From contig NZ_JBIIAW010000062.1 in assembly GCF_044239695.1 (NCBI RefSeq), forward strand, positions 1 to 18,639: 18,639 nucleotides of DNA, written 5' to 3'. Numbering within the stretch: the stretch's first letter is position 1; each line of letters begins with the position of its first letter. Under the pieces are notes generated by a model. The model was not told the DNA's origin. It ran no database searches and saw only the letters and a list, made by a program, of their open reading frames with translations. The position numbers and the translations under genes were made by a program. The DNA is from Pseudolysinimonas_A sp044239695. GTDB taxonomy: Bacteria; Actinomycetota; Actinomycetes; Actinomycetales; Microbacteriaceae. Shown piece by piece: positions 7,231-15,159 of this stretch.

Positions 7231-8448
7231 TCATGAGAGCTTCCCGATCAGCTTCGGCAGGTCGGCGAGCGCCCCGATCGTGGCGACCGTGACGCCGCCG
7301 ACGAGGGCGAGCCGGGCATCCCCGCCGGCCTCCATCCGCAGGCCGATCGTGCGGGTGTCGGAGCCGAACAGCGTCGACGCCGCCCGGAGTTCGCCGATCG
7401 GCGTCGCCGAGCCGACGACCACGAGCAGCACCGAGGGCGCCGGCATCCGCTTCGTCGCGTCGCGGGCGAAGTCGCGCAGGGTCGCCGACGTCGTCTGCTG
7501 CTCGATGCGCGACGAGTCGTCGAGCATCGTGATCGGGGTCGCCGTGCGCAGCTCGCCGGCACCGCTCGCGATCCGCACCTTCGTGCCGTCGCGCAGCACC
7601 TGCTGGGCGATCGAGGCGAGCACCGACACCCCGAGCTCGAACTCGCCCTCGGAGGCGTAGCCGCGGGACTCGGCGAAGTGCAGCAGCACGAGCTGCGACC
7701 GCCGGGTCTCGGTGAACTGCCGCACCATCAGCCGCCCGGTGCGCGCCGTCGTGCGCCAGTGCACGTAGCGGCGGTCGTCGCCGGGTTCGTAGGTGCGCAG
7801 CGCGTGGAAGGCGAGGTCGTTGTTCGTGATCGCCTTGGTGACCTCGCCCTCGAGATCGCGTACGAGACCCGCGGCCGACGGACGCAGCCGCACCGTCGGC
7901 GGGTGCACGAACAGTTCCACGGGATCCGACCAGCGCACGCTGCGCCGCACCAGGCCGAGGGGGTCGCCGCGCACCGAGAGCGCGGGTCCCGCGACGATCA
8001 CGGCGCGCTTCTGCGTGGGCACCGCGAACAGTTCCTCGTGCTCGGCTCCCGCGGGCAGGGTCGGGATGGCGAACTCGGCCACGCCGCGCCCGACCGGCAG
8101 CTCGAGGCGGCTGGGCGACGAGCGCCGCGCGCCGGTGTTCGTCAGAAGCAGCCGCCCGAACGCGCGTTCCCCCGCGACGACCCGCCGCGGACGCAACTCG
8201 ACCTCGACGCGGAACCGCGCGCGGCCCGCGAGGAACGCGAACGCGACGAGCAGCCCGGCCGCGAGCGTCAGCGCGAGGTAGGTGAACTCCGGCCAGCCCA
8301 GGATGCCGCCCGCGAGTCCCGCGGCGAAGGCGAGTCCCGCGACGATCCAGCCGAGCGGGGTGACGATGCCGACGACCGGGCGCAGCACCGCGACGACCCG
8401 CGCGGCGGTGAGCCGAGCGAGGCCGAGGAGGGTGCGGAGGGTCGACAT
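7231..8448 (-). CDS. DUF58 family membrane protein
   Basis: The 405-residue protein has two membrane segments near the N-terminus (about 33-50 and 55-76), a beta-rich region (about 78-190), and the DUF58 signature at about 218-245 with YEPGDDRRYVHWR followed by GRLMVRQF. The C-terminal part should adopt a von Willebrand A-like fold. Where an acidic DxSxS metal-site motif would be expected after the signature, the sequence reads LLHFAESRG, so that metal site may be absent. In the known MoxR-DUF58-transglutaminase gene sets the role is accessory to the MoxR ATPase, in envelope integrity or complex assembly; the exact reaction is unknown. The ATG start at 8448-8446 has an AGGA-like site upstream. 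It lies 22 bases after the MoxR gene and 13 bases before the transglutaminase-like gene. Confidence 0.92.
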   Translation of the reverse strand: MSTLRTLLGLARLTAARVVAVLRPVVGIVTPLGWIVAGLAFAAGLAGGILGWPEFTYLALTLAAGLLVAFAFLAGRARFRVEVELRPRRVVAGERAFGRLLLTNTGARRSSPSRLELPVGRGVAEFAIPTLPAGAEHEELFAVPTQKRAVIVAGPALSVRGDPLGLVRRSVRWSDPVELFVHPPTVRLRPSAAGLVRDLEGEVTKAITNNDLAFHALRTYEPGDDRRYVHWRTTARTGRLMVRQFTETRRSQLVLLHFAESRGYASEGEFELGVSVLASIAQQVLRDGTKVRIASGAGELRTATPITMLDDSSRIEQQTTSATLRDFARDATKRMPAPSVLLVVVGSATPIGELRAASTLFGSDTRTIGLRMEAGGDARLALVGGVTVATIGALADLPKLIGKLS

Positions 8449-8470
8449 GGGGTCCTGGTCGGGCAGCGGG

Positions 8471-9451
8471 TCAGGCGAGGGCGTTGGCCCCGCGGCTGGC
8501 GGGCGGGGTCACGGTGGCGAGGGCACGTTCGACGATCTGCGCGGCCGTCACGCCGGCGAACTCCGCCTCCGGGTCGACCACGATCCGGTGCGCCAGCACG
8601 GCGACGGCGAGATCGGTGACGTCGTCGGGGATCACGTAGGTGCGCCCGTCGGCGATCGCCCAGGTGCGCACGGCGCGGGCCAGCGCCAGAGCTCCGCGCA
8701 TGCTCACCCCGAGCGCCGAATCCTTGTCGTCTCGGGTCGCGGTGGCGAGGCGGGAGATGTAATCCATCACGGCCTCGTCGGCGTGCACCTCGCTGGTCAG
8801 CGCCGCCATCGTCGCGATCGCGTCGGACGCGATGATCGAGGTGACCTTCGACGCCCGGGCGCGGTTGCCGGAATCCATCAGCAGCGACACCGCGATGTCG
8901 TGATCGGGGTAGCCGAGCGAGGTCTTCATCAGGAACCGGTCGAGCTGCGCCTCGGGCAGCGTGTAGGTGCCCGACTGCTCGATCGGGTTCTGCGTCGCGA
9001 TCACCATGAACGGGGTGCCGACGCCGTGGCTCTCGCCGTCGACCGTCACCGCGCCCTCCTCCATGACCTCGAGCAGCGCCGACTGCGTCTTCGGGCTCGC
9101 CCGGTTGATCTCGTCGGCGAGCACGACCGAGGCGAAGATCGGCCCGGGGTGGAAGACGAACCTGCCCTTCGCCTGATCCCAGATGGTGACCCCGGTGACG
9201 TCGGAGGGCAGCAGATCGGGGGTGAACTGGATGCGCGAATTGGTGCCCTGGATCGTGTTGGCGAGCGCCTTGGCGAGCACGGTCTTGCCCGTGCCCGGCA
9301 CGTCCTCGAGCAGGATGTGACCGCCCGAGAACAGCGCGGTGAGCACGAGGCGCAGCTGCGGCTTCTTGCCGAGGACGGCGGTGTCGATGTTGTCGACCAG
9401 CTTGCCGAACGCGTCGGCGAACCACTGGGCCTGGTCGGGCGTCACGGGCAT
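8471..9451 (-). CDS. MoxR-family AAA+ ATPase
   Basis: The 326-residue protein is of normal length for the family. Walker A is EDVPGTGKT (K56), Walker B is VVLADEIN (D113, E114), sensor 1 is in ATQNPIEQSGTY (N155), and the arginine-finger region is LDRF (R172). A C-terminal lid domain (about 210-326) carries SMRGALALARA. MoxR ATPases are cytoplasmic hexamers thought to act as chaperones that load cofactors or assemble complexes with von Willebrand A partners. Here the partner is the DUF58 protein 22 bases downstream. The ATG at 9451-9449 is preceded by a strong AGGAGAAG ribosome binding site, and the upstream gap to the giant surface protein is 37 bases, so co-transcription with it is likely. 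All catalytic residues are present; this is the clearest active enzyme of the module besides the kinase. Confidence 0.96.
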   Translation of the reverse strand: MPVTPDQAQWFADAFGKLVDNIDTAVLGKKPQLRLVLTALFSGGHILLEDVPGTGKTVLAKALANTIQGTNSRIQFTPDLLPSDVTGVTIWDQAKGRFVFHPGPIFASVVLADEINRASPKTQSALLEVMEEGAVTVDGESHGVGTPFMVIATQNPIEQSGTYTLPEAQLDRFLMKTSLGYPDHDIAVSLLMDSGNRARASKVTSIIASDAIATMAALTSEVHADEAVMDYISRLATATRDDKDSALGVSMRGALALARAVRTWAIADGRTYVIPDDVTDLAVAVLAHRIVVDPEAEFAGVTAAQIVERALATVTPPASRGANALA

Positions 9452-9488
9452 GGTCTTCTCCTGGGGTTCGGGTCGGGCGTTTCCGGCG

Positions 9489-12400
9489 TCAGCACGCCGG
9501 GGCGTCGCCCCAGCGGGTGGTCGAGTACGGGCTGCCGTTCACGAGGATCGTGATCGTGTCGTTGTCGTCGTTGTCGTTGTCCTGGCCGTCGCCGAGGCCG
9601 CCGGCGTGCCAGGCCGCGAGTCGCACCGTCCCGTTCGCCCCGGTCGTGTACATCGCCGATTCCCCGAAGCCCACCTTGAGCTCGATGCCGGCGCTGGCGT
9701 TCGCGTAGCGGATGCCGACGTTGTAGTAGTCGGAGTAGTCGTTGTGGTAGCAGAGGCTGTAGCTGGCCGGCTGCACGTCGAGCGGGGTCACGGTGTTCGA
9801 CGTGCGCGGGTCACCGGTCTGGCCGGCGCTGACCGCGCGCACCTGGATCGAGTAGCCCGTGTTGAAGGAGGCGTTCGTGATCTGGTACGTCGTCGCGGTT
9901 CCGACGTTCTGCCAGCTCGAGTGGTAGTTGTTCACCAGGATCTCGTAGCGGGTGATCGGCTGCGTCGACGGCGCGGCCGCCCAGGAGAAGTTGACCGTGC
10001 GGTCGCCCCGGGTGCCCGACCACGACGCCGATGCGCTCGCCGGGGGCCCGGGGCGCGGGGTTCCGGAGTTCGTCGACGAGAACGCGGTGCTCTCGCCGCC
10101 CGGCCCGAGGGTCACGATCGAGTACGAGTACGCGGTCCCCACCTGCCCGTTGAACGACGTGGTCGTGATGTTGCCGACGTTCAGCACCGCTCCGCCGGGG
10201 CTCATCGTGATCCGGTAGCCGCTGATCTCACGTCCGTTGCCGGCCGCGCCGCCCCAGGCGAGGGTGACCGCTCCGGTGCCGTTGGCGCTGCCCGAGGCCG
10301 TCGCCGAGGAGACCGGGGTGGGCGCTCCATAGGGCCGAGCGGTCGCGCTCGGATCGGAGATCTCGCCGGTGCCCACGACGTTGGTCGCGCGTACCTGGAA
10401 GGTGTAGCCCGAGCCGTTCGTCAGTCCGGTGAAGGTGTGCGAGGCGTCGTCGCCGGAGACCGTCACGGGTGAACCGCCCGACCAGGCGATCGTGTACTGG
10501 GTGATCGGTTCGCCGTTGGTCGCCGGGGCGCTCCACTGGAGCGTGATCTGCCGGTCGCCTTCGACGAAGGTCGGCGCGGCCATCTTCGACGGCACGTCGC
10601 GCACGGTGTAGAGCAGTCGTCCCTGCACCCGGCGGTTGGGATCGCGCGTCGCATCCTCGACCGTGTAGACGACGCTCACGACGCCGATGAACGAGCTGCC
10701 GGGCCGGATCGTCACCTCGCCGTCGGGGGTGTAGTCGATGGACGCCTGCGATTCGGCGGCGTTCTCGATGACGGCGGTGACGACCCGCAGCGGCTCGCCC
10801 TGCGCCGCGAACGGGTTGAAGTCGTTGGCCAGCACGTTCACCGTGTCGGTCACTCCGCGTCGACCCTTCTCGGCGTCTTGGACTGCCTGCACGAGCGGAC
10901 GGGTGGAGGAGACGACCGTGACCTGCACCGAACCGGGCACGGTGTAGTCCCGGTAGCGCACCGAGAAGTTCAGCGTCGCCGCCGACCCGGGCTGCACGCC
11001 GAAGGGTGCCGACACGGAGAGGGTGCCGCCGGAGAGCGCGGCCTCGATCCCGGCCGCTTCGCCGCCGAGCCCGTCGTAGCGGAAGTCGCCCGAGACCGAC
11101 GGGTTCGGGTGCGTCGTCGCGGCCCGGAGGTCGACGATCCGCGGCTCCTCGCCGGCCTCGATCGTGATGTTCTGGCCGGTGAACGCCGGCGGCACGTCGG
11201 TGAACTCCGGGTCGCCCACGATGACCGGCATGGTGAGCAGAGCCTGCCGGCCGTCGGGGTCGTCCCCCGACGTTCCGTCGGTGACCCGGAAGGTGATCGA
11301 GGCGATCCCGCGGAAGTCGTCCGCCGCGGCGAAGCGGAGGGTGTCGGCGTCGATCGCGCCGGGGCTGCCGTCGCCGTGCGTCATCGTCACCGAGGAGGGA
11401 TCGACCAGGATCGCGGGCTTGGCGGAGGGGACGACGAGGATGTCGGCGAGGTTCCATTCGCGCGCCCCGTTCATGTCGACGACCTGGGGCCCGAGATCGC
11501 TGCGCAGCCGGGGCGGAGGCGCGTAGTCGCCACCGACGGCCGGCGGCACGACGAGGAACGCGGTCGCCGAGAGCCCGTCGTCGGGGTTGGTGACCCGGTA
11601 GGCGATCGCCGCGCGCCGCTCCCCCGGCCGCACGACCACCGTCTGCGTCCCGGTCTCGACGGCGGCCATCCCGGCGTTCGGTCCTTCGAGGGTGACGACG
11701 AGGTCCGCGTCGAGCCCGCCCGGGTTGCCGATGAGCCCCGCGAGCTCGACTGGCAGTTCAGCTTCGCCCGCGATATCCGTGATCGGCACGAAGTAGTCGG
11801 GTGCGATCGGGAACACGGGCGCGGCGTCCTCCGTCACCCGCACGATCAGGAACGCGTCGTCCTCACCGCCGTGGTTGTTGGTGATCGCGTACCGCACGCT
11901 GAAGGTGCCCTCGGTCTCCGGCGCCTCGACGACGACCTTGCTGCCGTCGATCGACGCCACGATGCCGGGGTCCACCTCGAGGAGGTCCTCCTTCAACTCG
12001 AGCACGTAGCCGCTCGGGTCGGAGTCGTTGGCAACGACCGAGACCGAGGCGGTGCGCCCGGGCAGCATCTCGATCTCGTCGTCGACCGCGTTCGGGGCCG
12101 GCACCTCACCGGGACGCGGGATGACGCCGATCGTGAGCACGCCGACCGACTGGGCGCCGAAGGAGTCCTCGACGATGTAGCCGATCGTGTCCGTTCCCCC
12201 CGAGTTGCGATCGGCGGTGTACTGGATGGTGGTCGGGCTGTAGTCGGCGATGTTGCCGAGCACCGGCGAGCGCTCGATCCCGACGATGACGACCGAGTCG
12301 CCATCGGGATCGATCCCGCCGAGCGGCAACTCGATCGGGATCGTGGACCCGGCGAAGACTCGCGCCGTCTGCGGCAGCGGTACGGGCGGCTGGTTGCCTT

Positions 12401-15020
12401 CGTCGTCCTCCGCGACCACCACGAACGTCACCCGCGCGGTCGCCGACTCGCCGTACTGGTCGGCGACGCGGTAGACGACGCTGTACTCGCCGGGCGCCTG
12501 CCCCGCCTGGTAGCGCACGGTCCCGTCGCCGACGAACGCCAGTCCGCTTCCTGCGGCCTCCGTTTCGACGAGATCCTCGAGCAGGATCAGTCGCGCCTGG
12601 TCGGGGTGCTCGTCGTTGGCGAGAACGTCGGCGCTGACGACATCCCCCACCCGCACGCGCACGCGATCGTCTTTCGCGATCGGCGGCTGCCGGTTGACGA
12701 TCGGCGGCACCGGCACGATCGTCACGCCCGCGGTCGCCGAGGAGGTCCCGTCGGAGATCGTGTAGCGGAACTGCGTCTGCGCGGTGAGCGCGTTCGACGA
12801 CGAGACCCGGATGACGGCGTTGCCGAGCGCCTCGACGGTGACGCCGGGCGCGATGCCCGCGGTGTCGACCGACTGCACCGCGATCACGTTGCCGTTCGCC
12901 GACACGTCGTTGGCGAGCACCTCGACGACCGACGGCTCGCCCGCTCGCAGGAAGACGGTGTCCTTGACGGCGATCGGCGGCACGATCGTGTCGGGCGCGG
13001 GCAGCACGTCGACGCGCACGATGCCGATGCTCGAGGACGCGCCCGAGGCGAGCGAGTAGAGGAAGTAGAAGGTGCCGTCGGCCGGCGACTGGAAGGTGAT
13101 CGTGCCGCGCTCGAGGTTGGGCGCGACGATCGCATCGGTGGGCACGTCGTCGACCCCGAGCAGGGTGAGCGCCTCGCCATTGGGCGCGAGGTCGTTGAGC
13201 AGCGGCTCGATGGCGACCGATTCGCCGACGAACGCCGTCGCGAAGTCGGGGGTGCCGATCGGCGCGAGCGCGCCCCGCGGCTCGACCCGCACCCCGAGGG
13301 TCCCGGTCGTCTCGAGCACCCCGTCGGAGATCGTGAACGTGATCGACTTCTCGCCCGACGACCCCGACCGGTGCTCGAAGGTGACCGTGCCGTCGGGCGT
13401 GAAGCGCACGATGTCGCTCGAGGTCGAGCTCGCGGTCACGAGGTAGAGGTCGTCGCCGTCCGGGTCGACGAAGTCGGCGAGCACGTTGTAGGCGATCGAG
13501 CCGCCGGTCTCGACGCTGACGAGCGTCTCGCGGCGGGCCTCCGGCGCGGTGTCGACCTCGTCGGAGACGACCCGGATCGTGACGTTCGCCTCGGCGACGC
13601 CGCCCGGCCGGCCGTCGTCGATCGTGTACCGGAAGGAGGCCGACGATGCCCCCGGCGCGGGCGTGAACTGGAGGGCCCGACCGCCGTCGATGAGGTCGAG
13701 CACGCCGACCGACTCGGGCACCTCGGTGTGCCGTGGGATCGTCAGCACGTCGCCGTCGGGGTCGGTGTCGTTGTCGAGCACCGGGATGATCGTGGTGCGC
13801 CCGGCCCGCACGCCGACGTCGTCGTCGCGGGCGATCGGCGGCCGGTTGATCTCGGTGCGCTCGGCGAGGGTGTCCTCGAAGGACTGCGTGCTGGCCTTCT
13901 CCTCACCCTCCTCGGTCTCGGATTCCTCGGGCGGGGTGACCTCGTCCCAGTTCGCGACCAGCCGCATCTCGTCGTCGAGCAGCCAGACGTTGCCGTTGTC
14001 GAGATCGTTGAGCGCGACGACCGACCGGTTCACCCGGAACTCGACGCGCGAACCCTGGGTGCGCTGCGGGATGTCCTGCGCGACCGCTTCGGCACCTTCG
14101 CAGGCGAGGAGGTAGCGCTGTGCGCCACCCCAGGCGCCGTGCGCACAGCCGTCGACGACGACGGGCGCCGAGACGTCGTCGGGTCCGGCGACCGGGTTCG
14201 CGATCTCCGCGGGCACCGCGCGCACCCCGCCGCCATCGGCGACGAAGAGCAGGGAGTCACCGGTGGCGAGCACGACCTCGTCGTTCGCGCCGCCGCTCTG
14301 CTGGAGCCGGTAGGCGGCATCGGGGAGCTCGACGGTGCCGCCGTCGTCGCGCACGAGCCGGTTGGCGGTCTCGTCGAGCAGCACCATCCGCTCGCCGACC
14401 GCGGCGATCTGGGCGTCGTCGGGAACCGCGAGCGGCCGGGACGTCGGCGGGATGCCGGGGGCTTCGATGCGGAGACCGAGCTGATCCCGCGCGCTCGCCG
14501 CCACGACGACGCCGTCGGTCGTGACCGCGGCGAGCGCCCCGCGCCCGAGCTCGGCAGCAGGCGTCGACGTGGGGTCGAAGACGAGGGTGTTGGCGATGTC
14601 GATCGCCCAGAGGTCCCCCTCCGGCGACAGGATCGCGAGCGTCGAACCGCCGATCGCGACCGTCGACCCGGGTGGGATGTCGGCCGGCTCGACGAGCGTC
14701 GTATACGCCGGGTCGACGCGCGAGAGGGCGCCGAGCCCGGGGTCGACGAGGAAGACGTCGGCGCCGTTCTGCACCACATCGAGGGCGGGCGAGAGCGCGT
14801 TGACGGAGCCGTTGAGCTCCTCGATCTGCCGGTTGAGGCGGCCGCCGAGGAGAGCGTCGCCGTTGGTCACCCAGACGTCGCGCGCCTCGAGGTCGACGTC
14901 GCTGACGGGGAACCCCTCGTGCAGGATCGCGAAGGTGACCGGCACTCCGGCGAGGAGCGCGATGGCGAGCGCAGAGGCCACGGCCTTGCGGTTTCGGGAG
15001 ATGGACCCGACGATCCCCAT
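9489..15020 (-). CDS. Giant membrane-anchored Ig-like/FN3 repeat surface protein
   Basis: This 1843-residue protein starts with a short basic segment and one hydrophobic helix (about 13-33) with no clear cleavage site, so it is probably N-terminally anchored with the rest outside. Residues about 45-360 are beta-rich with short repeating strands (VWVTNG, DLWAIDIANT, VWLLDD), perhaps propeller-like. An acidic linker (362-376) follows. About eleven Ig/cadherin-like modules run from about 393 to 1475, marked by xPPIAxDD and VLxNDxDPDGD motifs that become less regular along the chain. Three FN3 modules follow (about 1476-1565, 1566-1655, 1658-1748), then an unusual 95-residue tail with an Asp/Asn run and a terminal Cys. 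No sortase motif is seen. ATG at 15020-15018 has AGGGGAA 7 bases upstream. Its place between the kinase and MoxR suggests it is the substrate, sensor partner or assembled product of the system. Adhesion or wall-spanning structure is inference. Confidence 0.93.
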   Translation of the reverse strand: MGIVGSISRNRKAVASALAIALLAGVPVTFAILHEGFPVSDVDLEARDVWVTNGDALLGGRLNRQIEELNGSVNALSPALDVVQNGADVFLVDPGLGALSRVDPAYTTLVEPADIPPGSTVAIGGSTLAILSPEGDLWAIDIANTLVFDPTSTPAAELGRGALAAVTTDGVVVAASARDQLGLRIEAPGIPPTSRPLAVPDDAQIAAVGERMVLLDETANRLVRDDGGTVELPDAAYRLQQSGGANDEVVLATGDSLLFVADGGGVRAVPAEIANPVAGPDDVSAPVVVDGCAHGAWGGAQRYLLACEGAEAVAQDIPQRTQGSRVEFRVNRSVVALNDLDNGNVWLLDDEMRLVANWDEVTPPEESETEEGEEKASTQSFEDTLAERTEINRPPIARDDDVGVRAGRTTIIPVLDNDTDPDGDVLTIPRHTEVPESVGVLDLIDGGRALQFTPAPGASSASFRYTIDDGRPGGVAEANVTIRVVSDEVDTAPEARRETLVSVETGGSIAYNVLADFVDPDGDDLYLVTASSTSSDIVRFTPDGTVTFEHRSGSSGEKSITFTISDGVLETTGTLGVRVEPRGALAPIGTPDFATAFVGESVAIEPLLNDLAPNGEALTLLGVDDVPTDAIVAPNLERGTITFQSPADGTFYFLYSLASGASSSIGIVRVDVLPAPDTIVPPIAVKDTVFLRAGEPSVVEVLANDVSANGNVIAVQSVDTAGIAPGVTVEALGNAVIRVSSSNALTAQTQFRYTISDGTSSATAGVTIVPVPPIVNRQPPIAKDDRVRVRVGDVVSADVLANDEHPDQARLILLEDLVETEAAGSGLAFVGDGTVRYQAGQAPGEYSVVYRVADQYGESATARVTFVVVAEDDEGNQPPVPLPQTARVFAGSTIPIELPLGGIDPDGDSVVIVGIERSPVLGNIADYSPTTIQYTADRNSGGTDTIGYIVEDSFGAQSVGVLTIGVIPRPGEVPAPNAVDDEIEMLPGRTASVSVVANDSDPSGYVLELKEDLLEVDPGIVASIDGSKVVVEAPETEGTFSVRYAITNNHGGEDDAFLIVRVTEDAAPVFPIAPDYFVPITDIAGEAELPVELAGLIGNPGGLDADLVVTLEGPNAGMAAVETGTQTVVVRPGERRAAIAYRVTNPDDGLSATAFLVVPPAVGGDYAPPPRLRSDLGPQVVDMNGAREWNLADILVVPSAKPAILVDPSSVTMTHGDGSPGAIDADTLRFAAADDFRGIASITFRVTDGTSGDDPDGRQALLTMPVIVGDPEFTDVPPAFTGQNITIEAGEEPRIVDLRAATTHPNPSVSGDFRYDGLGGEAAGIEAALSGGTLSVSAPFGVQPGSAATLNFSVRYRDYTVPGSVQVTVVSSTRPLVQAVQDAEKGRRGVTDTVNVLANDFNPFAAQGEPLRVVTAVIENAAESQASIDYTPDGEVTIRPGSSFIGVVSVVYTVEDATRDPNRRVQGRLLYTVRDVPSKMAAPTFVEGDRQITLQWSAPATNGEPITQYTIAWSGGSPVTVSGDDASHTFTGLTNGSGYTFQVRATNVVGTGEISDPSATARPYGAPTPVSSATASGSANGTGAVTLAWGGAAGNGREISGYRITMSPGGAVLNVGNITTTSFNGQVGTAYSYSIVTLGPGGESTAFSSTNSGTPRPGPPASASASWSGTRGDRTVNFSWAAAPSTQPITRYEILVNNYHSSWQNVGTATTYQITNASFNTGYSIQVRAVSAGQTGDPRTSNTVTPLDVQPASYSLCYHNDYSDYYNVGIRYANASAGIELKVGFGESAMYTTGANGTVRLAAWHAGGLGDGQDNDNDDNDTITILVNGSPYSTTRWGDAPAC
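9558..9581 (-). repeat. GTC/GTT triplet tract encoding an Asp/Asn run
   Basis: A tract of alternating GTC and GTT triplets on the plus strand encodes DNDNDDND in the tail of the giant surface protein. Such an acidic stretch could bind calcium or be a flexible spacer. Its repetitive DNA could also vary in length in frame. Confidence 0.6.
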
Positions 15021-15085
15021 GCGCCTGTTCCCCTGATTCGTGCGCAGCCCTGCGGTCTTCTTCGCCGTGCGATCGAGTGCGGCTC

Positions 15086-15115
15086 AACCTAACATGACGG
15101 ATATTCGTCCCCCAA
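15086..15115 (-). promoter_or_regulatory. Candidate promoter for the giant surface protein gene
   Basis: In the 139-base gap between the kinase stop and the giant gene, an unusually AT-rich patch holds TTGGGG (15115-15110) and TAGGTT (15091-15086) with an 18-base spacer on the minus strand. Transcription would start near 15079 and give a leader of about 60 bases. The -35 is only a partial match to consensus. The TTGGGG box recurs in the divergent region at the left edge. The giant gene may thus be transcribed separately from the kinase as well as by read-through. Confidence 0.45.
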
Positions 15116-15159
15116 ATACGGGACACGGGTGACGCCCGAGGTCGACGTCGCTGTCGTCG

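Noticed and set aside
5790..7292. A 500-codon plus-strand open frame opposite the transglutaminase-like gene
   Set aside because: Composition is Arg/Gly/Asp-rich with no domain, and it spans the boundary between two real minus-strand genes. It is a shadow frame.
9558..9581. Triplet tract considered as a CRISPR-like or regulatory repeat
   Set aside because: It is a simple in-frame codon repeat inside a coding region, with no spacer structure.
10878..15092. A plus-strand open frame of 1404 codons opposite the giant surface protein gene
   Set aside because: Its product is a low-complexity Arg/Asp/Gly/Val-rich chain without domains. It mirrors the codon pattern of the minus-strand gene, which has recognisable modules, a signal anchor and a ribosome binding site. 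Long antisense frames are expected at this GC content.
15121..15150. Possible hairpin terminator after the kinase stop
   Set aside because: Only a 4-base stem (CGGG/CCCG) can be drawn and there is no U tract, so it is not supported.
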